A stretch of DNA of 63,546 nucleotides, from the NCBI GenBank assembly GCA_947173485.1, contig CAMWFH010000014.1:1-63546 (forward strand), in the 5' to 3' direction. Below the pieces are notes generated by a model. The model made no database searches, was not told the origin of the DNA, and saw only the letters and a list, made by a program, of their open reading frames with translations. This DNA comes from an uncultured Clostridia bacterium. GTDB lineage: Bacteria; Bacillota; Clostridia; Oscillospirales; Oscillospiraceae. The position numbers were made by a program, and so were the translations under genes. Positions 40,041 to 49,166 of this stretch are shown in pieces (position 1 is the first letter of the stretch; every line of letters starts with the position of its first letter).

Positions 40041-41993
40041 ATGGGCCCACTTTCCTCTGCTGTCAAACGCCTCCAGGGCCCCATCGAACGGCGGCCCTGG
40101 AGGTGGAGGGCCGTCCTGTATCCCTTGTCCGGCCTGGTCTGGGCCGGGCTGGCCCGGTTCATCGAGCTGCACAGCATCCATGGCACATTGGCCAGTCTGA
40201 CCACCCTATCCTTCTGGCTGACCGCCCTCTTCTTCCTGCTGACCCTCCTGCCGGCGGCCCTTCTGACCCGCAGTCTTTTCCTGGGGAACCTGGCGGTGGG
40301 ACTGCCGGGGGTGGTGCTGTCCTTTATCAACTACTTTAAGGTGTCCATCACCTCCACTCCGCTGTCCATCGGAGATCTGTCCCTGGTGGGGAAGGTGGGG
40401 GATATCGCCTCTCTGAACAAGGAGTCCCTGGTCTTAGGGCGCAACGGGTGGCTGGCGCTGGTAGGGGCGCTGGTCTGGCTGCTGATCGCCCTGCTCTTCT
40501 CCAAGCCCCTGCGCCTGCCCTGGCGGCAGAGCCTGCCGGGTGCCGCCGTTGGGGCGTTGACCTTCTTCCTGGTGTTCTGGGCGGGGGCCAACAGAGCGGT
40601 CTATCTCCCTCTGGGGGCAGACACGGCCAAGACCCTGTCCCAGGCCACCGTCAACGAGGCCTGCGGGATGCCCCTGGGCCTGTGGCGCTCCTTCTATTGG
40701 CGGCAGCAGCAGACCGCCCGCCTGGGGAAGGACTACTCTAAGGCATATATGGAGGAGATCCTACAGAGAGCGGCAGCCTATGGCGGCGAGAGCAGTCCGG
40801 CAGAGCGGAAAAAGCCCCATATCATCCTGCTGCTGTCGGAGTCCTTCTTCGATATCACCACCCTGGAGGGGGTCACCTACCCGGAGGACCCGATAGCGGA
40901 CTTCCACGCCCTCCAACAGGAGAGCGTATCCGGCACCTTCTATACCCGCTCCCTGGGCTACGGCACCTGCAACATCGAGCTGGAGATCCTCACCGGCTTG
41001 AACACCGGCCTGCTGGCGGGGGAGGACCTGTTCAACTTCGACACCACCCTTCTATCCCAGATCCCGTCAGTCCCCTATCTGCTGGGGGAGAACGGCTACC
41101 GGACCGGTATGCTCCATATGTTCAACGACTCGATCTACAGCCGGGGCCTCTTCTTCCCCTCTCTGGGCTTTGAAGACCTCTACTTTAGCGGCGACTTCGG
41201 AGCGATCTATCCGCCGCTGGCGGGGCTGGAGGAGAGCGCCTATTGGGAGTGGATGTCCCAGAAGATCTCCGGCGGATGCTACAGCGACGACTTCCTCACG
41301 GACCTGCTCTGCTCCTGGTATGAGCAGCTGTCGCCGGAGGGACCGGTCTTTCTGTATGGAATCTCTATGGAGAACCACGGGCCCCACGCCGATGGGAAGT
41401 ACGGCCCGGAGGAGCTGACGGTCCAGCCCCAGTCGGCACTGACCGGGGAGGCGGCAGAGGGACTGCTCTACACCTCCCAGGGGATCTCCAATGCCAGCAA
41501 GGCCCTGGGGCGGCTGACAGACTACTTCCGGGACTGCCAAGAACCGGTGGTCATCGTCTTTTTCGGGGACCACAAGCCCGGTCTGGGCCTCAGCGGCGGC
41601 GGCAGCGTCTACTCCGAGCTGGGCATCGCACCAGCCTCGGGGGACTGGTCCCTGGAGGAGCGGGCCGCGCTCTACTCCGCTGACTATCTGATCTGGTCCA
41701 ACGACCCCGCCTATCTGCCGGGAGAGCCCGGCAGTCGGCAGGATACCAGCTGCAACTATCTGGGCGCAATTCTGCTGGATATCGCCGGCGTGGAAGAGCC
41801 GGCCTACTGGAGACTGATCAGCCAGCTCCGGCAGCACCGCCTGCTCGATACGGTGGGCCTCCACATCAGTCGGGACGGCGTTCTCCAGGAGGATGCCCCG
41901 GAGGGGGAGGAGGGGCTGGAGCTGCTGTCCATCCTGCTGCGGGACGCGATCTACGGCAAGCGGTATGTGACCGGCCTGCTGCGGTCCTCCTGA
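40041..41993 (+). CDS. LtaS-like sulfatase-family membrane enzyme
   Basis: A 650-residue membrane protein of the lipoteichoic acid synthase family. About five transmembrane helices (residues 24-185) are followed by an extracellular sulfatase-type domain with Glu267 in LLLSESFFD, the catalytic Thr309 in GYGTCNIE (attacking phosphatidylglycerol in LtaS), and a metal site FFGDHKPG. It may polymerise or transfer glycerol phosphate onto a glycolipid or glycan; the exact acceptor is unknown. Its ATG is adjacent to the glyS stop, so it is co-transcribed. Confidence 0.88.
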   Translation: MGPLSSAVKRLQGPIERRPWRWRAVLYPLSGLVWAGLARFIELHSIHGTLASLTTLSFWLTALFFLLTLLPAALLTRSLFLGNLAVGLPGVVLSFINYFKVSITSTPLSIGDLSLVGKVGDIASLNKESLVLGRNGWLALVGALVWLLIALLFSKPLRLPWRQSLPGAAVGALTFFLVFWAGANRAVYLPLGADTAKTLSQATVNEACGMPLGLWRSFYWRQQQTARLGKDYSKAYMEEILQRAAAYGGESSPAERKKPHIILLLSESFFDITTLEGVTYPEDPIADFHALQQESVSGTFYTRSLGYGTCNIELEILTGLNTGLLAGEDLFNFDTTLLSQIPSVPYLLGENGYRTGMLHMFNDSIYSRGLFFPSLGFEDLYFSGDFGAIYPPLAGLEESAYWEWMSQKISGGCYSDDFLTDLLCSWYEQLSPEGPVFLYGISMENHGPHADGKYGPEELTVQPQSALTGEAAEGLLYTSQGISNASKALGRLTDYFRDCQEPVVIVFFGDHKPGLGLSGGGSVYSELGIAPASGDWSLEERAALYSADYLIWSNDPAYLPGEPGSRQDTSCNYLGAILLDIAGVEEPAYWRLISQLRQHRLLDTVGLHISRDGVLQEDAPEGEEGLELLSILLRDAIYGKRYVTGLLRSS

Positions 41994-41997
41994 TATA

Positions 41998-42036
41998 AAA
42001 AGACCATCCCAGGCTGCCGGCCTGGGATGGTCTTTT
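41998..42036. terminator. Bidirectional terminator between ltaS-like gene and jag
   Basis: A 16-bp stem with A-run/T-run flanks (AAAAGACCATCCCAGG 41998-42013 and its complement 42021-42036) lies between convergent genes and can serve both strands. Confidence 0.92.
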
Positions 42037-42053
42037 GTGTATCATAGGTCTTA

Positions 42054-42941
42054 TCAGTGACGGTCCCGGTCGTAGGCCACCACCACCCGGCGGTTGGGAT
42101 CTGTGCCGGTGGAGAAGGTGGTCACGCCCTCGGTGTCCTGAAGGGCGGTGTGGATCACATGGCGCTCATAGGCGTTCATGGGCTCCAGGGTCACGTTCCG
42201 GCGGTACTTGATCACCTTGGCCGCCGTCTTAGCGGCCAGGCGCTGCAAGCTCTCCTCCCGCTTCTCCCGGTAGCCCTCGGCGTCCACCTGGACCCGGACC
42301 CGCTGCCGGTCACTGCCCCGGTTCATGGAGTAGTTGGTCAGCTGCTGGATCGCATCCAAGGTCTCGCCCCGGCGGCCAATCAGCGCACCCATGCGGCTGC
42401 CCTCCAGGATGACCTTGTAGCGGCCCTTCTCCGGCTGGTAGACCTTGGCTTTGGCATCGCTGTCCATATGGGCCATCAGGCCATCCAAGAAGGCCCGAAT
42501 CTGCTGGCTCTTCTCATCAAAGACTTCCTCGCCCAGCTCCAGGGGCTTCTCTGGGGCCTTTTCTGCCTTCTCTGGGCTCTTCTCGGTCCCCTCGGCTGTC
42601 TCCTGGACTGGCCGCTCCTGACGGGGCTGCTGCCGCCGCTTCTCCCGGCGGGGGGGACGCTCCTGCTTTTCCTGTTGTTTCTCTTGCTTCTCCTGTTGGG
42701 GTGCCTTCTCCACAGGACAGGCCTTCTTAGGCGGCTCCACCGGAGGAGCCGGGGGGGCGTCCGGTACCTCATAGGTCACCCGGACCTTGGCCGGACTGGC
42801 ACCGATGCCGAAGATTCCCTTCTTGGCCCGCTCCAGGATCTCCACCGATACATCGTCCCGCTCCAGGCCCAGCTCGCTCAATGCCTTCGCGATGGCCTCG
42901 GCATCTGTGGCACCTGTCACATCGATATACTGCATAGCCAT
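42054..42941 (-). CDS. jag: RNA-binding protein Jag (KhpB)
   Basis: A 295-residue RNA-binding protein linked to cell elongation and sRNA regulation in Gram-positives. It has the Jag-N domain (about 1-55, KKGIFGIGASPAKV), a long low-complexity charged linker (about 65-140, rich in Glu, Lys, Gln, Pro), a KH domain (about 165-225, GALIGRRGETLDAIQQL with the GxxG loop) and an R3H domain (about 235-295, ending with R-x-x-x-H: NAYERHVIH). It lies 21 bases from yidC in the rpmH operon. Confidence 0.95.
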   Translation of the reverse strand: MAMQYIDVTGATDAEAIAKALSELGLERDDVSVEILERAKKGIFGIGASPAKVRVTYEVPDAPPAPPVEPPKKACPVEKAPQQEKQEKQQEKQERPPRREKRRQQPRQERPVQETAEGTEKSPEKAEKAPEKPLELGEEVFDEKSQQIRAFLDGLMAHMDSDAKAKVYQPEKGRYKVILEGSRMGALIGRRGETLDAIQQLTNYSMNRGSDRQRVRVQVDAEGYREKREESLQRLAAKTAAKVIKYRRNVTLEPMNAYERHVIHTALQDTEGVTTFSTGTDPNRRVVVAYDRDRH

Positions 42942-42962
42942 ATTCTTGTCGTCCTCACTTCA

Positions 42963-44024
42963 TCATTCATAACGATCTGGCACATAGCTGCGGCCCCGGG
43001 CGTAGGGCCGGTCGCCTACCCGTCCCGCCTCATTGGTAGGGGGGCGGCTGCTCTTGGGCTTTTCGACCTTTTTGGGCTTGGGATGCCTGGCCTCTTCCTC
43101 CCGCATCTCCTGGGCCCGCCTGCGGGCCTCCTCCATGCGGCGCTGCCGGTCTGCCTCCCGGGCCGCTTCCCGGGCGTCCTCCTCCGCGTTGAGCTTCTTC
43201 ATATAGAACTTGCCCAGCAGGAACTCCTGGACCATAGCAGTGATACTGTTGATGATCCAGTAGATGCCCAGAGCCGCCGGCAGGGTGAAGCCGATCCAGA
43301 GGCTCGTCAGAGGCAGCATGATGTTCATCATCATGTTCTGCCCGGCAGCAGCCTGCTGGCCGTTGCTCATCAGGGTGATCTTATTCATCAAAAAGCTCAG
43401 CAGCGCGGAGATCACCGGAATCAAGAAAAGGCCGATGGTCTGCCAGTCCATCTGAAAATTTGAAAAGATGGCCTGGGGCATCTCGCTCAGGTCCAGGCCC
43501 AAAAAGTTGTAATCCACCCGAATCAGGCCCGGCTGAGTCCCCTCGAAGCTGGACCAGTTATCGGAGATAAAACGGGCCAGACCGATCTCAGGGTTGACGG
43601 CCCGCGCATCCGGCTGATACCCTAAGCTCTGGGCGGCGGTGAGCAGGGATTCGAGGACATCCTCGCCCAGCAGCATCATGGAGGTGATGGGCTTGCGGAT
43701 GATGGAATACAGAGGCAGCAGGATGAATAGAGGGAGAAAAGACCAGAGGCAGCCGCCCATGGGATTGATCCCCTCATCCATATAGAGCTTTTGCAGCTCC
43801 TCATTGTACTTCTGCTGGTTCTTCTCATACTTCTTTTGCAGCTCCTGCTGCTTGCTGCTCAGCCGGCCCATCCGCACCATGCTCTTCTTGCTCTTGATGG
43901 AGAACGGCAGGAGGACCAGCTTCACGATGATCCCGAAGAGGATCACCGCTATGCCGTAAGATCCGCTGACCTGGTAGAGCCAGCGGAACACAGCGGCAAA
44001 TGGGGTGACGATCAGATTGCCCAT
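42963..44024 (-). CDS. yidC: Membrane protein insertase YidC (SpoIIIJ-type)
   Basis: A 353-residue Oxa1/YidC insertase of the Gram-positive type, which inserts and folds membrane proteins alone or with SecYEG. About five to six transmembrane segments; the first begins after a short N-terminal tail, with the conserved intramembrane Arg expected after the first helix (near SIKSKKSMVRMGRL). It has a basic, charged C-terminal tail (about 275-353, AREAADRQRRMEEARRRAQE) that can bind the ribosome. The lipobox usual in Bacillus is not seen. Positioned between yidD and jag. Confidence 0.93.
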   Translation of the reverse strand: MGNLIVTPFAAVFRWLYQVSGSYGIAVILFGIIVKLVLLPFSIKSKKSMVRMGRLSSKQQELQKKYEKNQQKYNEELQKLYMDEGINPMGGCLWSFLPLFILLPLYSIIRKPITSMMLLGEDVLESLLTAAQSLGYQPDARAVNPEIGLARFISDNWSSFEGTQPGLIRVDYNFLGLDLSEMPQAIFSNFQMDWQTIGLFLIPVISALLSFLMNKITLMSNGQQAAAGQNMMMNIMLPLTSLWIGFTLPAALGIYWIINSITAMVQEFLLGKFYMKKLNAEEDAREAAREADRQRRMEEARRRAQEMREEEARHPKPKKVEKPKSSRPPTNEAGRVGDRPYARGRSYVPDRYE

Positions 44025-44079
44025 TCAGAATCTCCTTCGATATGTTTATGCAGCGCCGCCTGTCGCGTCATGGGGCGGC

Positions 44080-44292
44080 TCAAGGCACCGGATCATAAAG
44101 ATCGTGCTTGGAAAAGGGGTGGCAGCGCAGGAGCCGCCGCAGTGCCAGCCAGCCGCCCTTGACCGCGCCGTAGCGCTCCACCGCCTCCCGGGCATACTGG
44201 GAGCAGGTGGGGATATAGCGGCAGCGAGGGGGCAGGCTGGGAGAGATGTTCCTCTGATAGAAACAGATCAGCATTAGAAAGAGCTTCTTCAA
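44080..44292 (-). CDS. yidD: Membrane protein insertion efficiency factor YidD
   Basis: A 70-residue YidD, with the invariant [19 protein letters not shown] and the C-terminal [14 protein letters not shown]. The start is a TTG at 44292 whose last two bases overlap the rnpA stop (TTGA), with GGAGGG seven bases upstream. A slightly longer reading from another TTG inside that Shine-Dalgarno sequence is rejected. The order rpmH-rnpA-yidD-yidC-jag is the conserved arrangement. Confidence 0.93.
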   Translation of the reverse strand: MKKLFLMLICFYQRNISPSLPPRCRYIPTCSQYAREAVERYGAVKGGWLALRRLLRCHPFSKHDLYDPVP

Positions 44293-44627
44293 GGCTCGTC
44301 CCTCCAAAGCCCCAGCTCCCGGCAGCAGCGCTGGAAGGCGCTCTGGAGGGCGGGGAAGGGGGCGGCACAGGTCCGGCCCCGGGCGACTAAGATCATATCC
44401 CAGCCAGGGGACAGACGAGGGAGCGCCAGCCGGTAGACCTCCCGCAGGCGGCGCCGGATCCGGTTGCGCCGCACGGCGCCCCCCAGCTTGGTGGACACCG
44501 TGAAGCCCACCCGGCCCGTGCCGGTGGGGCTCCGGCGGCAGTAGACCACCACTACAGGGGAGACGGCGCTCCTGCCCTTGGCATAGAGCCGCTTAAAATC
44601 CCGGTTCTGCTTCAAGGTCGCCCTCAT
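44289..44627 (-). CDS. rnpA: Ribonuclease P protein component
   Basis: A 112-residue basic protein subunit of RNase P, which matures tRNA 5' ends. It has the RNR motif in [16 protein letters not shown] (about 54-68) and the FxxLYxKGRS-type opening ([15 protein letters not shown]). The ATG at 44627 is chosen because GGGAGG precedes it and it matches the family start; a longer ORF upstream has no support. It overlaps yidD by four bases. Confidence 0.96.
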   Translation of the reverse strand: MRATLKQNRDFKRLYAKGRSAVSPVVVVYCRRSPTGTGRVGFTVSTKLGGAVRRNRIRRRLREVYRLALPRLSPGWDMILVARGRTCAAPFPALQSAFQRCCRELGLWRDEP

Positions 44628-44709
44628 GCCCGCCTCCCGATCTTGGCCCATAGCATCTTAGGGACGGACGGCGCTGCCGCCGAGCCGTCCCTGGATATGT
44701 CCTGGATGC

Positions 44710-44844
44710 TCAATGGGTCAGACGAGCGCGGCCCTTGGCCCGGCGGCGAGCAAGCACCTTGCGGCCATTGGACGTGCGCATCCGCTTGCGGAACCCATGC
44801 TCCTTGGAGCGCTGACGCTTCTTGGGCTGATAGGTACGAAACAT
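44710..44844 (-). CDS. rpmH: 50S ribosomal protein L34
   Basis: The 44-residue ribosomal protein L34, too short for usual ORF cut-offs. It begins [20 protein letters not shown], with the remainder ([19 protein letters not shown]) matching the family exactly. AGGAGG lies before the ATG. It is the first gene of the rpmH-rnpA-yidD-yidC-jag operon, transcribed away from dnaA. Confidence 0.98.
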   Translation of the reverse strand: MFRTYQPKKRQRSKEHGFRKRMRTSNGRKVLARRRAKGRARLTH

Positions 44845-44966
44845 AACCGTACACCTCCTGCTTATTTTTACCGCGCGGCATCCGCGGACACCGCGCTTAC
44901 TCGACGGCGGCAGTCAGATCTGCCGCCGCAGCTGCCATATCTGCCGTTTTCACGGACAACAAATCG

Positions 44967-44995
44967 ATTATACAAAAATTTCTCCCCCATGTCAA
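44967..44995 (-). promoter_or_regulatory. Consensus promoter of the rpmH operon
   Basis: On the minus strand TTGACA (44990-44995), a 17-base spacer and TATAAT (44967-44972): a perfect sigma-A consensus. The leader between it and rpmH contains a GGCGGCAG hairpin (44914-44935). Confidence 0.92.
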
Positions 44996-45048
44996 CATAA
45001 ATTTAGCGTTTCTTTTCCGCCGGACCGCCCCGGCGGCCGATTTTTTTC

Positions 45049-45077
45049 TTGCGTTGGAGCGCGATATCTGCTATACT
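45049..45077 (+). promoter_or_regulatory. Promoter of dnaA
   Basis: TTGCGT (45049-45054), a 17-base spacer and TATACT (45072-45077), about 57 bases before the dnaA start. No clear DnaA box lies in this gap, so the autoregulation typical of dnaA is not obvious upstream. Confidence 0.75.
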
Positions 45078-45133
45078 AGGATATTAGTGATATAGTATAT
45101 AAATAAGTGTAAGCTGTATAGCGGAAGGGAGCG

Positions 45134-46462
45134 TTGGGGGGATTGAATTCCATCACTGATATCTGGGAGATGATACTGAAGCGGCTGCGAGAGGAGCTGT
45201 ATGAGACCACCATCAATACCTGGTTCGATGAGATCGTGCCGGTGACGCTGGAGGGGAATACACTGGTCCTCTACTGCCCCAATGATTTCAAACGGGGCAC
45301 GGTGGAGGACCGTTTCTCTGAAAACATCGCCAGGTGCCTAAAGGACATCTTCTCTGTAGACTTCACGATCCGGTTCATGACGAACGAGGAGTACCAGGCC
45401 CATCTGAACGGCGGGGAGAAAAAGAAACGGCCCACCAGTATGCTGGAGAGCGACGAGTTCACCTTTGAGAACTTCGTCATCGGCCCCTCCAACGACCTAG
45501 CCTTTGGCGCGGCCAAGGCCGTAGCCGCGGAACCAGGGGCCCACTACAATCCTCTTTTCATCTACGGAGCCTCCGGCCTGGGAAAGACCCACCTGATCTA
45601 CGCCATCGCCCGGGAGGTCCGGCTGCAAAATCCCGGCGCTAAGATCGTCTACGTCAAAGGAGACAGCTTTACAAATGAGCTGATACAGTCCATCCAGGAC
45701 CGGACCAACGCGGAGTTCCGGGAAAAGTACCGGCAGGCCGACCTGCTGCTGATGGACGACGTACAGTTCATCGCCGGACGGAAGCAGACCCAGGACGAGT
45801 TCTTCCATACCTTCAATACCCTCTACGAGAGCAAGCGGCAGATCGTCCTCACCTCCGACCGGCCTCCCCGGGAGATGAGCCAGCTGGAGGAGCGGTTGCA
45901 GAGCCGGTTCGAGTGGGGCCTGATGGTAGACGTACAGCCGCCGGAGCTGGAGACTCGTATCGCCATCATCAAAAACAAGGCCGCCCAGCTAGGCTTCGTC
46001 CTGGATGACGGCACGATCAACTACATCGCCAAGAACATCACCGCCAACGTCCGGCAGCTGGAGGGAGCGGTCAAAAAGGTCAAAGCCATCTGGGATATGG
46101 AAAAGGACCGGGGACAGGACAGCATCGACCGGGCCATCCGGGATATGATGCGCAAGGAGAAGGAGTACGTCCCATCGCCGGACATCATCATCGCCGAGGT
46201 CTGCCGGTACTACCGGACAGACGAAAAGGCCATCCGGGGCAAACAGCGGGACCGGAACACCGTCCGCAGCCGCCAGCTGGCCATGTACCTGATTCGGAAG
46301 ATCGGCAACGTCCAGCTGAAGAACATCGGAAAGGAATTCGGCGACCGGGACCATGCCACCGTGAGCTACGCCATCAATCAGATGGAGAAGTTCATCGCAG
46401 AGGACGAGGGACTGGCAGAGACCGTGCGGGACATCACCGCCAACATCAACGAACACAGATGA
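45134..46462 (+). CDS. dnaA: Chromosomal replication initiator protein DnaA
   Basis: The 442-residue initiator ATPase that binds DnaA boxes and melts oriC. Domain I covers about 1-85; domain III (AAA+) has Walker A GASGLGKTH (about 146-154), Walker B LLLMDDVQF and sensor II in the NVRQLEGA region; domain IV has the DnaA-box-binding signature GDRDHATVSYAI. The start is a TTG: 45134 follows GGAAGGGAG very closely, and a second TTG at 45143 (giving NSITDIWE...) is equally plausible. Domain II is short. Confidence 0.97.
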   Translation: MGGLNSITDIWEMILKRLREELYETTINTWFDEIVPVTLEGNTLVLYCPNDFKRGTVEDRFSENIARCLKDIFSVDFTIRFMTNEEYQAHLNGGEKKKRPTSMLESDEFTFENFVIGPSNDLAFGAAKAVAAEPGAHYNPLFIYGASGLGKTHLIYAIAREVRLQNPGAKIVYVKGDSFTNELIQSIQDRTNAEFREKYRQADLLLMDDVQFIAGRKQTQDEFFHTFNTLYESKRQIVLTSDRPPREMSQLEERLQSRFEWGLMVDVQPPELETRIAIIKNKAAQLGFVLDDGTINYIAKNITANVRQLEGAVKKVKAIWDMEKDRGQDSIDRAIRDMMRKEKEYVPSPDIIIAEVCRYYRTDEKAIRGKQRDRNTVRSRQLAMYLIRKIGNVQLKNIGKEFGDRDHATVSYAINQMEKFIAEDEGLAETVRDITANINEHR

Positions 46463-46722
46463 CTTTTCCACATCCCCCAGTCGATTCCACGTCGATGAAA
46501 TGTGAAAAAGATCTTTCCCCGATCCTTCCCGAAAATACCCCCCGATCCTCCACGATCTTTCCACGACACCGATTCCCGCGCTGCCAGCACTTATCCGCCT
46601 TTTTCCACAATTTCCGCCCCTCTACTACGACTACTACTAAAAGAATCATTCTATGCTGCTCTAATTCGAAATATACCACCTTCTAACGAAAATTTTTTTC
46701 TGACCTGAAAGGAGTCCCTCTT
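46463..46722. other. oriC: Origin of replication oriC
   Basis: The 260-base gap between dnaA and dnaN contains several DnaA boxes: TTTTCCACA at 46464-46472 and 46601-46609, the reverse-strand TTTTTCACA at 46501-46509 and the weaker TTATCCGCC at 46591-46599. They are followed by a GC stretch, a DnaA-trio and an AT-rich unwinding region (about 46640-46710). Gene orientation switches around this point, most genes to the left being on the minus strand and most to the right on the plus strand. No comparable boxes lie upstream of dnaA. Confidence 0.85.
46621..46640 (-). other. DnaA-trio element in oriC
   Basis: The plus strand reads TCTACTACGACTACTACTAA, giving on the other strand 3'-GAT repeats (five GAT with one GCT). 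It follows a DnaA box and a short GC-rich segment and precedes the AT-rich stretch, the same order as the unwinding module described in B. subtilis. Confidence 0.75.
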
Positions 46723-47832
46723 ATGCGCTTTTCCTGTGAGAGATCGCTATTGCAGGCAGCCGCGACCACCGCTTCCCGCGCCGTTGCCGTTAAAAGCTCC
46801 ATCCCCTCCCTGGAAGGACTGCTACTCCAAGCCACCGACGTTTTAACGATCTCTGGCTATAACCTACAGACCGGGATCCGCACCACTGTCTCCGCCGACA
46901 TCCAAGAGACCGGTTCCCTGGTCCTGAACGCCCGATTCTTTAACGATATGCTCCGCCAGCTACCAGACGATGTACTGACCTTCTCCTGCGAGAACTTGAA
47001 CGTCCATCTACAATGCGGCGATGCCAACTTCAACAACATCATCGCCCTCTCCGCCGAGGACTACCCGGAGCTGCCCCAAGTAGAGGACCAGTACAACTTA
47101 GACATCCAGCAACATACACTGAAACAAATGATCGGTGAAACAGCCTTTGCCGTCTCCACCAATGAAGCCCGCCCCGTCCACACCGGCGCCCTCTTTGAGG
47201 TCGATGAAAAAGAATTGACCATAGTGGCCGTAGACGGTTTCCGCCTGGCGATGCGGCGGGAAGAACTCACCAAAGCAGAAGGCACCCCTTTCCAATTCGT
47301 CACCCCCGGCGCGGCCCTAAGCGAGGTCGAGAAGATCTGCGCCGACAGTGAGGACCTGGCCCATATCACTCTGGGCAGCCGCCACATCCTCTTCGAGACC
47401 GGTACGACCCAGCTGATCTGCCGCCGACTAGAGGGCGAGTTCCTGGATTACAGGAGCGCGATCCCCCGAAAGAACCCGATCAGCGTCACCGTAGATACCA
47501 AGTCCCTGATCGAATCCATCAACCGGGTCTCTGTTGTGATCAGCGATAAGATGAAGAGCCCTGTCCGGTGCATCTTCGAGGAGGACGTGATCCGTCTCAC
47601 CGCTAAGACCGGCACTGGCACCGCCTACGATTTGTGCCGCATCTCCGGTGACGGCAGCGGCCTGGAGATCGGCTTCAATAACCGCTACCTCACAGAAGCC
47701 TTGCGCTATGCTCCCGCCGACAAGGTGAAGATGGAACTGAACACCAGTATCTCTCCAGCGATCATCGTCCCTGAGGAGGGGGAAGAGCGATTCCTCTATA
47801 TGGTGCTGCCGGTCCGGCTGAAAGGGAATTAA
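46723..47832 (+). CDS. dnaN: DNA polymerase III subunit beta (sliding clamp)
   Basis: The 369-residue clamp, three repeated domains of about 120 residues each. Family segments include EGLLLQATDVLTISGYNLQTGI, FNDMLRQLPDDVLTF, TAFAVSTNEARPVHTGALFEV, AVDGFRLAMRREEL and the C-terminal peptide-binding LYMVLPVRL. AAAGGAG precedes the ATG. The codon usage is slightly more AT-tolerant than neighbouring genes. Followed by yaaA and recF in the canonical order. Confidence 0.97.
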   Translation: MRFSCERSLLQAAATTASRAVAVKSSIPSLEGLLLQATDVLTISGYNLQTGIRTTVSADIQETGSLVLNARFFNDMLRQLPDDVLTFSCENLNVHLQCGDANFNNIIALSAEDYPELPQVEDQYNLDIQQHTLKQMIGETAFAVSTNEARPVHTGALFEVDEKELTIVAVDGFRLAMRREELTKAEGTPFQFVTPGAALSEVEKICADSEDLAHITLGSRHILFETGTTQLICRRLEGEFLDYRSAIPRKNPISVTVDTKSLIESINRVSVVISDKMKSPVRCIFEEDVIRLTAKTGTGTAYDLCRISGDGSGLEIGFNNRYLTEALRYAPADKVKMELNTSISPAIIVPEEGEERFLYMVLPVRLKGN

Positions 47833-47844
47833 AACGGTGGGATC

Positions 47845-48075
47845 ATGGAAATAATGACCATAACCACAGAATATATCAAGCTACAGGACCTGCTGAAGCT
47901 GGCAGGGGCGGCAGGGACCGGCGGTGCAGCCAAACAGATGATCCAAGCCGGAGAGGTGACCGTCAACGGTCAGGTCTGCCTGGAACGGGGCAAAAAGCTC
48001 CGCCCGGGAGACACAGCTGTCTGTCAGGGAAAGGGATACACCGTGGCTTATGCGAATCGACACGCTGCACCTTGA
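47845..48075 (+). CDS. yaaA: S4-domain protein YaaA (RlbA)
   Basis: A 76-residue S4-type RNA-binding protein of the YaaA/RlbA family found between dnaN and recF in Firmicutes, implicated in ribosome assembly. The S4 core is LQDLLKLAGAAGTGGAAKQMIQ, then GEVTVNGQVCLERGKKLRPGD. Its 3' end overlaps recF by 26 bases, so translation is coupled. Confidence 0.93.
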   Translation: MEIMTITTEYIKLQDLLKLAGAAGTGGAAKQMIQAGEVTVNGQVCLERGKKLRPGDTAVCQGKGYTVAYANRHAAP

Positions 48076-49153
48076 GGACTTTCGCAACTACCGGCTGTTC
48101 GATGCCGCCTTCCATCCATCGGTCAATGTGATCTACGGCGAGAACGCCCAGGGAAAGACCAACCTGCTGGAGGCCATGGCCTACCTCTCCGGCGTCAGCG
48201 CCCGGGCCAGGTATGACCGGGAGCTGATTCGGTTCGATACCAGCAGAGCCCGCTTGAAGGCCACTGTCTCCGGGCGAGGCCGGCAGTTCGATCTGGAGGC
48301 CATCCTCCAGCAGGGACAGCGCCGGCAGCTTTCCAGCAACGGCGTCAAGCTGAAAGCCATGGCCGAGCTGGGACAGGTGCTGAACACCGTCCTTTTCCGG
48401 CCGGAGGACCTATATCTGATTCGGGAGGGCGCGGCGACCCGGCGGCGGTTCCTGGATGAGTGCATCTGCCAACTGCGGCCCAGGTACGCCGCGGCGCTGA
48501 CAGAATATAAACGGCTCCATGAGCATAAGACCAGGATCCTGCGGGACAGCATCGAAAAGCCCTCCCTGCTGGATACCCTGGATGCCTTCTCCTATGGGAT
48601 GGCTCGGGCAGGAGCCGTGGTGATCCACTACCGGGCCCACTTTATCCGCCGTCTGGAGGAGACTGCCCCGGCGATCCACCAGGACTTCTCCGGCGACCGG
48701 GAGACCTTGTCCCTGGACTATGAGACGGTCTCCACGGTGACAGACCCAAAAGCGCCGCCCAGGGTCCTCTTCGACCAGCTGCTGTCCCACCAGGCCAGCC
48801 ACCGGCAGGCGGAGATCGCCAGCCGCACCTGCCTCAGCGGGCCCCACAAGGACGACCTGCTGGTGGACATAGACGGAAGAGCCGCCAAGACCTACAGCTC
48901 CCAGGGACAGACCCGGACAGCGGCCCTATCGGTCAAGCTGGCGGCCAGGGAGATCTTTTTCCAGGAGACGGGGGAGTACCCGGTGTTGCTGCTGGACGAC
49001 GTCCTCAGTGAGCTGGACAGCCGGCGGCAGGCCTTTGTGCTCAACCGGATCCGGGGCGGGCAGGTGTTCATCACCTGCTGTGAGGAGGAGAAGCTGGCCG
49101 GCGTGGAGAAGGGAGCGGCTTTCCATATCCATGGCGGCGGGCTGCTCCAGTAA
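48050..49153 (+). CDS. recF: DNA replication and repair protein RecF
   Basis: A 367-residue SMC-like ATPase that helps load RecA at gaps. Motifs: the opening RIDTLHLEDFRNYR, Walker A GENAQGKTNLLEA (about 30-42), the signature in TYSSQGQTRTAALSVKLA (about 280-297) and Walker B LLLDDVLSELD (about 311-321). Full length. It begins inside yaaA and is followed 13 bases later by remB. Confidence 0.96.
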   Translation: MRIDTLHLEDFRNYRLFDAAFHPSVNVIYGENAQGKTNLLEAMAYLSGVSARARYDRELIRFDTSRARLKATVSGRGRQFDLEAILQQGQRRQLSSNGVKLKAMAELGQVLNTVLFRPEDLYLIREGAATRRRFLDECICQLRPRYAAALTEYKRLHEHKTRILRDSIEKPSLLDTLDAFSYGMARAGAVVIHYRAHFIRRLEETAPAIHQDFSGDRETLSLDYETVSTVTDPKAPPRVLFDQLLSHQASHRQAEIASRTCLSGPHKDDLLVDIDGRAAKTYSSQGQTRTAALSVKLAAREIFFQETGEYPVLLLDDVLSELDSRRQAFVLNRIRGGQVFITCCEEEKLAGVEKGAAFHIHGGGLLQ

Positions 49154-49166
49154 AGGAGCGTTTCGA

